Source: Chloroflexota bacterium | Lineage (GTDB): Bacteria > Chloroflexota > Limnocylindria > Limnocylindrales > CSP1-4 | Direction of reading: 5' to 3' | Length of the DNA: 12,385 nucleotides | Assembly: GCA_013695505.1 (NCBI GenBank) | Contig: JACDAH010000079.1 | Location: 1-12,385 of the forward strand | Shown: one piece after another, positions 7,157 to 12,385 of the stretch | Position numbering within the stretch: position 1 is the first letter of the stretch | Layout of the letters: every line of letters starts with the position of its first letter | Translations under genes and position numbers: made by a program | The notes under the pieces: generated by a model | What the model was told of the DNA's origin: nothing | The model's database searches: none | Seen by the model: the letters and a program-made list of their open reading frames with translations, nothing else

Positions 7157-7461
7157 GGCGGGCACTCCAACTGGCGAGGGTTCCGTACAGCGTGAAGACG
7201 TTGGCCGGGGGTAGAAGTCATCGTCGGCGGTTCGTTCCGATGATTTCCGGGAGGATGGACCCCATAAGGCAATCGTCTCGTGCTGCTCGACGCGAGGAAC
7301 GGGACGTACGAGACGGACCCGGAAGGTCGGATCCTGGGGGTGACGCCGCCCGTGCGATGACCCGGCTCGTTGAGCTCGTGTCCGTCGCCTGCGAGCGAAC
7401 GGTTCTTGGTCAGGATCCGGAAGCCGCGGACGCCGCGGACGCCGCGGACGCGGGACCTCGC
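7157..7461. other. 305-nt stretch with no convincing gene
   Basis: This stretch lies between the reductase start and the VOC gene stop. Open frames here are arginine- and proline-rich products of GC-rich sequence and show no family motif. It contains the reductase ribosome binding site, presumably its promoter, and a short 9-nt tandem repeat. A 26-codon frame (7280-7360, plus) reads plausibly but matches nothing I recognise. Confidence 0.5.
7423..7449. repeat. Three tandem copies of a 9-nt unit
   Basis: GCCGCGGAC is repeated three times without interruption, followed by a partial GCGGAC-like copy. It lies just downstream of the VOC gene stop in non-coding sequence. It probably arose by replication slippage; no function is evident. 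Confidence 0.8.
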
Positions 7462-7944
7462 TCAGCCACCCGCGGCGGCGCGCTCGAGCTCCGCGATGTC
7501 GATCTTCCCCATCTGGAGCATCGCCTGCATGGCCCGCTCGGCGGCGGCCGGGTCGCCGGTGTCCTGGGTGAGCTCCATGAGCCGCCGCGGAATGATCTGC
7601 CACGACACGCCGAAGCGGTCCTTCAGCCAGCCGCACGGCCCGGGCTCGCCTCCGTCGGCCGTTAGCGCGTCCCAGTAACGGTCGACCTCGGCCTGATCGG
7701 CGCAGTCGACCATGAAGGAGATCGCCTCATTGAAGGCGAAGTCCGGGCCGCCGTTGAGTCCGACGAACTTTTCGCCGCGGAGCGTGAACTCCACCGTGAT
7801 CACGGTCCCCTTCTCGCCGCTGGGGGTGTCGCTGGCCGCTCCGTGGACGCCGTCGACCCGGCTGTCGGGGAAGATGGACGTCCAGAAGTTGGCCGCCTCC
7901 TCCGCCTGACCGTCGAACCAGAGGCAGGGTGTGATCGGTGACAT
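7462..7944 (-). CDS. VOC superfamily protein, PhnB-like (3-demethylubiquinone-9 3-methyltransferase domain family)
   Basis: A 160-residue protein with the PhnB-like signatures. It opens with ITPCLWFDGQAEEAANFW (4-21), followed by FPDSRV and a VITVEFTLRGEKFVGLNGG strand pair. Next come FAFNEAISFMVDC (69-81), the VDRYWDALTADGGEPGPCGWLKDRFGVSWQI region (87-117) and a C-terminal helical tail with repeated MQAMLQMGKIDI-type helices. The family adopts a beta-alpha-beta-beta-beta vicinal oxygen chelate fold. Despite the Pfam name, methyltransferase activity is not established for most members, and many are linked to resistance-like or unknown roles. The start is certain: a strong GGAGGAA Shine-Dalgarno (7955-7949) precedes the ATG at 7944, the best ribosome binding site in the window. 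It is transcribed divergently from the 85-residue gene at 8148. Confidence 0.93.
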   Translation of the reverse strand: MSPITPCLWFDGQAEEAANFWTSIFPDSRVDGVHGAASDTPSGEKGTVITVEFTLRGEKFVGLNGGPDFAFNEAISFMVDCADQAEVDRYWDALTADGGEPGPCGWLKDRFGVSWQIIPRRLMELTQDTGDPAAAERAMQAMLQMGKIDIAELERAAAGG

Positions 7945-7948
7945 GTCG

Positions 7949-7955
7949 TTCCTCC
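7949..7955 (-). promoter_or_regulatory. Strong Shine-Dalgarno of the VOC gene
   Basis: GGAGGAA on the minus strand, with GGAGG 6 nt before ATG 7944. It contrasts with the genes in this window that have no Shine-Dalgarno and appear leaderless, and it fixes this start. Confidence 0.8.
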
Positions 7956-8061
7956 GATGCGGACGATGCTCACATGGCAGCGCTCGATGTGCCTGTTAGA
8001 CGACACGGACACCGCCGATTCATCGGTCCACCTCGACACGCATCAACGCAGTCACCGTCCT

Positions 8062-8081
8062 CGACGACACGTCTGTCGTCG
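8062..8081. other. Perfect 8-bp inverted repeat in a divergent intergenic region
   Basis: CGACGACA and TGTCGTCG flank a CGTC loop. The element lies between the divergent VOC gene (start 7944) and the small gene at 8148, about 55 nt before the latter's -10 hexamer. It could be an operator for a dimeric regulator or an RNA hairpin. No T run follows, so a terminator is unlikely. Confidence 0.45.
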
Positions 8082-8135
8082 CTGCGGACCGGACTGCGCA
8101 GCGCTGGGCAGACCCCACGCACAGGCCATGCGCAT

Positions 8136-8141
8136 TAGAGT
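8136..8141 (+). promoter_or_regulatory. Candidate -10 element giving a leaderless mRNA for the small-protein/nucleotidyltransferase pair
   Basis: TAGAGT is followed by 6 nt and then ATG 8148. No Shine-Dalgarno fits in this gap, so the mRNA is probably leaderless. No clear -35 element is seen. Confidence 0.5.
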
Positions 8142-8147
8142 CTTGCC

Positions 8148-8405
8148 ATGCGGCGACCGCTGGACACTTCGATCGACGGGCGTGAACGGCAGCTCGAGCT
8201 GTATCGAGCGATGACCGCCGAGGATCGGGTCCGACTGGCCGACCAGATGAGCACCGAGGTTCGCGAACTGGCTCGGGCAGGCATCCGAGCGCGAATGCCC
8301 GACGGCGCCACGGTAGCCGAGGTGGAGGCGGAGCTCGTCCGGACTCTGGTGGGTCCAAACGCCGGCGCGGGCGCTCAGGCGCGCCGAGCCCCCGCGAGTC
8401 GGTGA
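8148..8405 (+). CDS. Small conserved hypothetical protein paired with a nucleotidyltransferase
   Basis: An 85-residue, largely helical and charged protein. Its core runs from the LDTS motif (5-8) through RQLELYRAMTAEDRVRLADQM (14-34), VRELARAGIRARMPDG (38-53) and a valine/glutamate-rich helix to residue 68; the last 15 residues are alanine/arginine-rich and probably disordered. I recognise this arrangement (an LDTS start, a 'YR.MT..D...LA' helix and an 'AGIRAR.P' motif) as that of short proteins commonly encoded just before nucleotidyltransferase genes in Chloroflexota and Actinomycetota. No biochemical function is known to me. The stop overlaps the next start (GTGA, 8402-8405), so the two are translationally coupled. 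The pairing resembles a toxin-antitoxin or MNT-type module, but that is inference. The start is fixed by a TAGAGT hexamer 6 nt upstream. Confidence 0.75.
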   Translation: MRRPLDTSIDGRERQLELYRAMTAEDRVRLADQMSTEVRELARAGIRARMPDGATVAEVEAELVRTLVGPNAGAGAQARRAPASR

Positions 8406-8948
8406 CGTTCGGCGAGCTTCTCGCGCTCGTCGTCGAACGGCTCGATCGAGCAGGGATCCCATTCATGGTCACGGGATCTCTGGCGAGCTCGTACCACGGT
8501 GAGCCACGCTCGACCCGCGACGTGGACATCGTCATCGACCCGGAGCCAGCCTCGCGGGATCAGTTCGTCGAGGACCTCGTCTCGGCGGGCTTCTACGTGG
8601 ACCGCGAGACAGCTCGGGAGGCGCTCGCGAACCGATCCCAGTTCGACGCGATCGGGCCGGCCGCGGCCAAGGTCGACTTCATCATCCGGCGCGAGCGTCC
8701 CTTCTCGCTCGAAGAGTTCGGGCGCCGCCAGCACGCGAAATCTTCTTGGCACGGCCGCGTTCGTGGTGACGCCGGAAGACCTCGTGATCGCCAAGCTGGA
8801 GTCGGCGGCGGCGTCGGGCTCCGACCGGCAGCTCGACGATGTCGCCGGCATCCTGGCGATCGCACGTCCGCTCGACGCCGCTTACATAGAACGGTGGGCA
8901 CGCGCCCTTGGTCTCGAAGACGCGTGGCGTCGCGTCCGGGAGAATTGA
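8402..8948 (+). pseudogene. Nucleotidyltransferase-fold protein interrupted by a frameshift
   Basis: The gene starts with GTG inside the stop of the preceding gene. Residues 23-46 carry the nucleotidyltransferase signature: TGSLASSYHG with G25/S26, then RSTRDVDIVID with D40 and D42. D92 in KVDFII completes the catalytic acidic triad. After residue 110 (FGRRQ) the frame loses family likeness. The expected C-terminus, LLGTAAFVVTPEDLVIAKLE and QLDDVAGILAI, continues in the +1 frame and ends in TGA at 8946-8948. The whole span is 547 nt, that is 182 codons plus one base, so a single extra base between about 8732 and 8742 (GCGAAATCTT region) explains it. Read without correction, the first frame stays open to 9064. 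This is either a real disabling mutation, a sequencing or assembly error, or a recoding site. The catalytic residues all precede the break. Confidence 0.85.
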
Positions 8949-8980
8949 CTTTCTCACGTTCCGCAACGCCAAAGACCGAG

Positions 8981-9048
8981 GCTGGCGCGATAGCACGTTT
9001 GCGGTTTAGGAGGCTCGTGGCCGCTCGTTCAGGCTCCTTTGCGCCAGC
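8981..9048. other. Inverted repeat in the convergent gap between the nucleotidyltransferase and PIN genes
   Basis: GCTGGCGC (8981-8988) and GCGCCAGC (9041-9048) are perfect 8-nt complements. Nested inside are AGGAG (9008-9012) and CTCCT (9034-9038). Both neighbouring genes end here, so a folded RNA acting as a shared terminator is plausible. There is no T run. No gene was found in the 139-nt gap. Confidence 0.35.
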
Positions 9049-9087
9049 GCCACTTCTTGCGTAATTTGTTCGTTACTGGCCGATCAG

Positions 9088-9531
9088 TCAGGTCGGCGGC
9101 CGTTCTCCGGTGGAATCCGGCAGGCCGAGGACGCCGATCCCTTCGATCAGCGCGGCCGCCGCCAATGGCCGGTCGGACGTCGCCAATGCCTCCCCGACGG
9201 CCGCGGCGGTCGCGAGCGCCATGCAGTCGGCCATCGACAGCGGACTGGACTTGCGATCGTAGTGGCGGGCGTGCAGTTCGCCCGCCGATATGCCGATCGC
9301 GCCATCCACGACCTGCACCTGGAGGCCGGCGGTCTCCAGCATCGCCAACGCGGTCATCGTTGCAGCCACGGAACGCCCGTAGATCCTGGTCATCACATCG
9401 AGGATCTCGGCCGCATTCACGGCGCTGACTCGCGCCGGTCGTGACGGGTCACGCAGCTCCGCCTCGACCTCCGCGGCGGCAGGCTCGTCGCGGAGAAACG
9501 CGATGAGGGCCTGAGCATCGAAGACGGTCAG
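9088..9531 (-). CDS. vapC: PIN-domain ribonuclease toxin (VapC-like), apparent CTG start
   Basis: A 147-residue PIN-domain protein. The four acidic residues expected at the Mg2+-binding RNase site are all present: D5 (TVFDAQAL), E42 (NAAEILD), D102 (LSMADCMAL) and D120 (TSDRPLA). The N-terminal strand TVFDAQALIAFLRDEPAA is essential to the fold, so the gene cannot start at the internal GTG near 9420. The only start-like codon before that strand is CTG at 9531-9529, which overlaps the antitoxin stop codon (CTGA). This is the common VapBC overlap geometry, but with CTG instead of ATG or GTG. VapC toxins cleave tRNA or rRNA when released from VapB; the specific target here is unknown. Expression should depend on coupled translation from the antitoxin gene. 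The rare start may keep toxin level low, or may reflect a mutated GTG. Confidence 0.85.
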   Translation of the reverse strand: MTVFDAQALIAFLRDEPAAAEVEAELRDPSRPARVSAVNAAEILDVMTRIYGRSVAATMTALAMLETAGLQVQVVDGAIGISAGELHARHYDRKSSPLSMADCMALATAAAVGEALATSDRPLAAAALIEGIGVLGLPDSTGERPPT

Positions 9532-9782
9532 CGGATCGCTCCGGAATCTCGCGCTGCCTCCTCGGCGCGCGTACGCGCGCGAGCTTCGTCCGAGGTGGTC
9601 GCGACCTCTGCCGCATTCGGCCTGAGGGAACCCCGGGCGGCGGCGATCGGATCGTCGGGCAGAGGTCGGACGATGACCTGATCGCCTCGGTCTTCGATCA
9701 TGATCCGATCGGTATTCCAGCGGTGCCGGACGTCGGCGGGGATCGACACCTGTCCGCCCCGTGAAATGCGTGCCTGCTTCAT
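9528..9782 (-). CDS. vapB: AbrB/SpoVT-type antitoxin (VapB-like)
   Basis: An 84-residue protein with an N-terminal AbrB-family swapped-hairpin DNA-binding domain: KQARISRGGQVSIPADVRHRW followed by the DRIMIEDRGDQVIVRPLPDDP strands (about 2-46). The C-terminal half (47-84) is alanine/arginine/glutamate-rich and would fold on the PIN toxin to inhibit it. It should bind its own promoter, alone or with the toxin, and repress the operon. Two in-frame ATGs exist (9788 and 9782). The second was chosen because the -10 hexamer at 9795-9790 would place the transcription start near 9783, and the core motif begins right after it. The stop overlaps the PIN gene start. VapBC modules act in stress response or element maintenance; no mobile element is visible nearby. 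Confidence 0.88.
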   Translation of the reverse strand: MKQARISRGGQVSIPADVRHRWNTDRIMIEDRGDQVIVRPLPDDPIAAARGSLRPNAAEVATTSDEARARTRAEEAARDSGAIR

Positions 9783-9784
9783 GT

Positions 9785-9824
9785 GCATGAGCCTAACTCA
9801 TGAGTGCAGCCTGTCAATCATGAG
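9785..9824. repeat. Three CATGAG repeats over the antitoxin promoter, candidate operator
   Basis: CATGAG occurs at 9785-9790, 9799-9804 and 9819-9824, the middle copy within the palindrome CTCATGAG (9797-9804). The first and third copies share the longer CATGAGCC. They overlap the -10, spacer and -35 regions of the antitoxin promoter, as expected of autoregulatory sites. Confidence 0.5.
9790..9817 (-). promoter_or_regulatory. Antitoxin-toxin operon promoter (TTGACA / TAGGCT)
   Basis: On the minus strand a perfect -35 TTGACA (9817-9812) and a -10 TAGGCT (9795-9790) are separated by 16 nt. The -10 ends 7 nt before ATG 9782, so the transcript would be leaderless. This is the clearest sigma-70-type promoter in the window. 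Confidence 0.7.
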
Positions 9825-9924
9825 CCAGCTCCAATCGCGCCCACCGCTCGGATCCGTGATGGAATCTCTCGGGTGGCTCGTGCGCGAGGACTTCGACCAG
9901 CCTATCCGACGCGCAGAGCGGCGT

Positions 9925-10872
9925 TCACTCCAGAAGGTAGCGACCAACCTCGTTGAGGAGCGGCTCGGCGGCTGCGAACCGGCGAATCTGTTCACCGGCG
10001 AGCTGGAACGAGCGGATCGTACTCGCCGGTGAGTCGCCGGCCATGTGCGGGCTGATCAGGACGTTGGGCAGCGCCCAGAGCGGATGCCCCAGCGGCAGCG
10101 GCTCCGGATCGGTGACATCGAGCGCGGCCCGAAGCCGGCCCGTCCGAAGCTCCGCGACCAGCGCGTCGGTGACGATCGTGGAGCCGCGCCCGCCGTTCAC
10201 CACGAGCGCGCCGTCCGGCAGACGGCTGAGCCGCCCAGCGTCCAGCAGGCCGCGGGTCTCGGTGGTCAGCGGCAGCATGTTCACGAGAATCTCGGCGGCG
10301 CAGAGGATCTCATCGAGATCGGCCAGACCGCGGACGCCGTCGCGGGCGGTGCGACCCACGCCGATGAGCTCTACGTCGAACGGGCGGAGCCGGTCTGCGA
10401 TCGCCGTCCCGATCGACCCGAGCCCGAGGATGACGACGCGCCGTCCGGACAGCTCGGGCGGCTCGATGGTTCCCCACTCGTGTCGCGTCTGCGCATCGCG
10501 GGACTGGACCAGGCCACGCTGCATTGCCAGGATGGCCCCAACCACCCACTCCGCGAGCGGCGTGTCGAAGACCCCTCGGGCGTTGCAGACCGTGACGTGC
10601 GCGGGCACTCGTCCGATGAGCCAGTCGACGCCGGCGCTCGTCGTCTGGATGACGCGCAGCCGCCCCGGTGGTCCGGCGAGCAGCTCGAACAGCGAGGGGC
10701 GGATGCGGGTCGACGGCACGATCAGCTCGACATCGGCAAGGTCCGGGACCTGCCCGGGCTCGGCCGGAACGAGTCGGACGTCGACGTTGGCCGGCAGATC
10801 GCCGATGTGGACCGACTCGGGGACGTCCGGCACACAGACGACAACGGTGTCGGGACGGGCTGGCTCGGTCAT
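9925..10872 (-). CDS. D-isomer-specific 2-hydroxyacid dehydrogenase
   Basis: A 315-residue enzyme of the usual family length that interconverts a 2-keto acid and a D-2-hydroxy acid with NAD(P)H. The catalytic domain contains TTSAGVDWL near 77-85. The Rossmann domain has GLGSIG (150-155). The catalytic triad is R229 (NGGRGS), E257 (DVTDPEPLP) and H276 (SPHMAGDS). The second Rossmann strand ends in GVGRTAR rather than an aspartate, which suggests NADPH preference as in glyoxylate/hydroxypyruvate reductases; cofactor choice is inference. ATG 10872 was chosen because GAGG lies 8 nt upstream; a GTG at 10881 overlaps that ribosome binding site. The substrate cannot be named from sequence. It is transcribed divergently from the cupredoxin gene. 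Confidence 0.93.
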   Translation of the reverse strand: MTEPARPDTVVVCVPDVPESVHIGDLPANVDVRLVPAEPGQVPDLADVELIVPSTRIRPSLFELLAGPPGRLRVIQTTSAGVDWLIGRVPAHVTVCNARGVFDTPLAEWVVGAILAMQRGLVQSRDAQTRHEWGTIEPPELSGRRVVILGLGSIGTAIADRLRPFDVELIGVGRTARDGVRGLADLDEILCAAEILVNMLPLTTETRGLLDAGRLSRLPDGALVVNGGRGSTIVTDALVAELRTGRLRAALDVTDPEPLPLGHPLWALPNVLISPHMAGDSPASTIRSFQLAGEQIRRFAAAEPLLNEVGRYLLE

Positions 10873-11000
10873 GTCTGGCACCTCGGCTCGAAGATACCGG
10901 GCGCGAGTGCCCGTCGGGTGGCAAGCCCGATCAACGCTCGGTCAAGGAGCCCCCGTCTGTGACCGACACCCTGCCGCACAGCGTGGGATCTCAGCAGGAC

Positions 11001-11006
11001 TAGGAT
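11001..11006 (+). promoter_or_regulatory. Candidate -10 element for the cupredoxin gene
   Basis: TAGGAT ends 7 nt before an in-frame ATG at 11014, matching the leaderless pattern seen elsewhere. Transcription from about 11013 would also serve the Shine-Dalgarno-led ATG at 11071. No -35 is evident. Confidence 0.4.
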
Positions 11007-11070
11007 GGTCGTCATGGGCGGCGACTACTCCGTCCCCGCGGATGGCCCTCGGCCGCCAGGGAGACGAAAG

Positions 11071-11613
11071 ATGACGCCCGTAACCACCCACCGGGAACAT
11101 GCGTTCGCCTCGCTGCCTGCGCTGGCACTCAGCGCCGCGCTCGTGATGCTCGGCGCGTGTTCGGCCGCGACGCTGCCGAGTTCGAGCGTCTCGGCCGCGC
11201 CATCATCGGTGCGGGTCGACATGGCTCTCTCGCCCGGACCATCGACGTTGGCCTCGGCGTCGCCGGCAACCCGACCCACCATCGCCGTTGTCAGGGTGAC
11301 GCCGATCCCGAACGCGCCCGACAGCAACAAGGTCGTCAAACTGATCGCGGCCCACGTGCGGTGGGTCCCCAACACGCTCGCGGCCCCGGGCGGCGAGGTC
11401 TGGCACGTCCAGATCGACAATCAGGACGGGCCACCGGAGCATCACAACTTCGTCGTTGCATCCGGAACGACCTTTCCGGAACGGATCTATCAGAGTGCGA
11501 ATTTCAACCAGGGGACCTTCACCTTCGACATCCCCGCGCTTCCGGCCGGCAACTACCGTTTCATCTGCACGGTCCACCCTGAGGTCATGACCGGGCCTCT
11601 CGAGCTCCGCTGA
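11071..11613 (+). CDS. Secreted cupredoxin lipoprotein (plastocyanin/halocyanin-like)
   Basis: A 180-residue exported blue-copper-type protein. Residues 1-29 are a lipoprotein signal peptide with a hydrophobic LPALALSAALVM segment and the lipobox LGAC; C30 should be lipidated. A serine/alanine/proline-rich linker spans about 31-70. The cupredoxin domain (about 85-180) has the first copper histidine in EHHNFVV (H125, or less likely H124). The C-terminal loop CTVHPEVM supplies C166, H169 and M173, the full type 1 copper set (H, C, H, M). It probably carries electrons on the outer face of the membrane; the partner is unknown. ATG 11071 is preceded by AGGGAGA about 7 nt away and gives a normal signal peptide. 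An upstream in-frame ATG at 11014 would add 19 residues and fits a leaderless start. No respiratory genes are adjacent. Confidence 0.9.
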   Translation: MTPVTTHREHAFASLPALALSAALVMLGACSAATLPSSSVSAAPSSVRVDMALSPGPSTLASASPATRPTIAVVRVTPIPNAPDSNKVVKLIAAHVRWVPNTLAAPGGEVWHVQIDNQDGPPEHHNFVVASGTTFPERIYQSANFNQGTFTFDIPALPAGNYRFICTVHPEVMTGPLELR

Positions 11614-11717
11614 CGCGGGTCGGCATTTCCTCCAGCGGACGCACCCTGGGGCGCCGTGCGAGCGACCGACGGCTGAGACCACATGGCTCGAACATGACTG
11701 GAACCTCGGCTCGGCGA

Positions 11718-12269
11718 TCAGCCGGGGATTGCGGCCGGGTCACCCCGACGGAGGAGGATGCCGAGGTAGGCCTTCCAAGGGCCGACGGCGTCGTCGTAGG
11801 AGCCCGCCATGGCCGCGAAGATCTGCGAGACGTGGTCCAGGTCGTGCACGGCCCATGTGGCGAGCAGCTCGCGGAGCGTCACCTCGCCGAGGCCGGGATG
11901 GAGGCCTCGCCGGTCGAGATCCGCCTCATCGGTCACGAGCGCCTCGAGACGCAGGAGGGTCTGTCCCCGCAGCTCCGCGAAGCGAGCCACGAGCCGATCC
12001 AGCGGCACGTCGACGTCGCGCTCGACGTGGGCGAACCGATCGAACGCATCGAACGGCTTCGACACCCCGTCTTCGAGGATGCGCTCCGCCCGCGGGATCC
12101 AGTCGTCGACCTCGGCCGAGATCAGGTGGCCCACGACGTCCCGGGGCCGCCATCCGTCGGCGACATCCGGGGTGTCGGTCCAGGTATCGGGAATGCCTGC
12201 CAGCAGCGCCGACACGACGGTCGGGGTGCGACGGAGGACGTCGACGGTGTCGGCGAGAAAGGCGGACAT
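11718..12269 (-). CDS. DinB-fold / mycothiol-dependent maleylpyruvate isomerase-like protein
   Basis: A 183-residue four-helix-bundle protein of the DinB superfamily. The metal-binding histidines are visible as H48 in VVGHLISAEVDDW and the H142-x3-H146 pair in AVHDLDHVSQI, the usual three-histidine site. The helix LFDRF-type spacing and the RLEALV / LTLRELLATWAVHDLDH arrangement are typical, and the length fits. Family members are often thiol-dependent transferases (mycothiol or bacillithiol) or of unknown role; nothing here indicates the substrate. A GTG (12272) directly precedes the ATG (12269). The ATG was chosen because TAGTAT ends 7 nt upstream of it and no Shine-Dalgarno is present. It is convergent with the cupredoxin gene across a 104-nt gap. 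The 113 nt to the right edge contain no gene I can support. Confidence 0.88.
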   Translation of the reverse strand: MSAFLADTVDVLRRTPTVVSALLAGIPDTWTDTPDVADGWRPRDVVGHLISAEVDDWIPRAERILEDGVSKPFDAFDRFAHVERDVDVPLDRLVARFAELRGQTLLRLEALVTDEADLDRRGLHPGLGEVTLRELLATWAVHDLDHVSQIFAAMAGSYDDAVGPWKAYLGILLRRGDPAAIPG

Positions 12270-12276
12270 CACCGTG

Positions 12277-12282
12277 ATACTA
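12277..12282 (-). promoter_or_regulatory. Candidate -10 element giving a leaderless DinB-family mRNA
   Basis: TAGTAT on the minus strand is followed by 7 nt and then ATG 12269. The spacing equals that of the antitoxin promoter. No convincing -35 is present. Confidence 0.5.
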
Positions 12283-12385
12283 ACGGCCGCGTGGTCGTTG
12301 TCGTTCCGGGGCCGTGATCGGCTGTGATCCCGCCGTCCACGTCGTCGCCACGCGCCGTACCGGCGGTCGGCCTCGCCGGATACCC

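Noticed and set aside
7280..7360. 26-codon plus-strand frame beginning VLLDARNGTYETDPEG
   Set aside because: The composition looks protein-like, but it is very short, has no Shine-Dalgarno or hexamer, and I recognise no family. It could be a gene remnant.
7423..7449. CRISPR-like or regulatory repeat
   Set aside because: The 9-nt units are directly adjacent without spacers, typical of slippage in GC-rich sequence.
8949..9087. tRNA or other structured RNA in the convergent gap
   Set aside because: The inverted repeats do not form a cloverleaf and no tRNA T-arm or anticodon arrangement is seen.
9953..11074. 373-codon plus-strand frame opposite the dehydrogenase
   Set aside because: It is serine-, arginine- and threonine-rich shadow sequence; the minus strand carries the full dehydrogenase motif set.

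Overview
This is a GC-rich, tightly packed bacterial chromosomal window, probably from an uncultured soil or freshwater lineage of Chloroflexota or, less likely, Actinomycetota. That assignment is inferred from gene content, GC-rich codon use and many apparently leaderless starts; no rRNA or other marker gene is present. I see no tRNA, rRNA, IS element, phage gene or CRISPR array.

Region 1 (1-2269, minus strand) is a compact operon of three enzymes. An AroM-family protein overlaps a DapA/NAL-superfamily lyase by 4 nt, and 2 nt later comes a cyclic amidohydrolase that runs off the left edge. Order and spacing suggest one catabolic pathway for a cyclic amide or ureide, but the substrate is unknown. 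The AroM-like protein and the lyase each lack residues usually conserved in their families.

Region 2 (2270-5617, plus strand) holds two second-messenger enzymes: a GAF-GAF-GGDEF diguanylate cyclase (c-di-GMP), then an alpha/beta-hydrolase-like domain fused to a class III adenylate cyclase (cAMP). The hydrolase domain has lost its nucleophile and its histidine, so it is probably a sensor rather than an enzyme.

Region 3 (5675-7944, minus strand) has a DUF72 protein, a DHFR/RibD-like reductase and a VOC-fold PhnB-like protein. A 305-nt stretch between the last two has no convincing gene.

Region 4 (8148-9782) carries two small two-gene modules facing each other. On the plus strand an 85-residue protein overlaps a nucleotidyltransferase that carries a frameshift. 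On the minus strand an AbrB-type antitoxin overlaps a PIN-domain toxin (VapBC type) whose only plausible start is CTG.

Region 5 (9925-12272) has a D-2-hydroxyacid dehydrogenase (minus), a secreted cupredoxin lipoprotein (plus) and a DinB-fold protein (minus).

An unexpected regulatory pattern runs through the window. Several first genes lack a Shine-Dalgarno sequence and instead have a TAGnnT hexamer (TACCAT in one case) ending 6-8 nt before the ATG. That geometry would place the transcription start on the start codon, giving leaderless mRNAs. Genes without the hexamer instead show a Shine-Dalgarno sequence or close coupling to the gene upstream.
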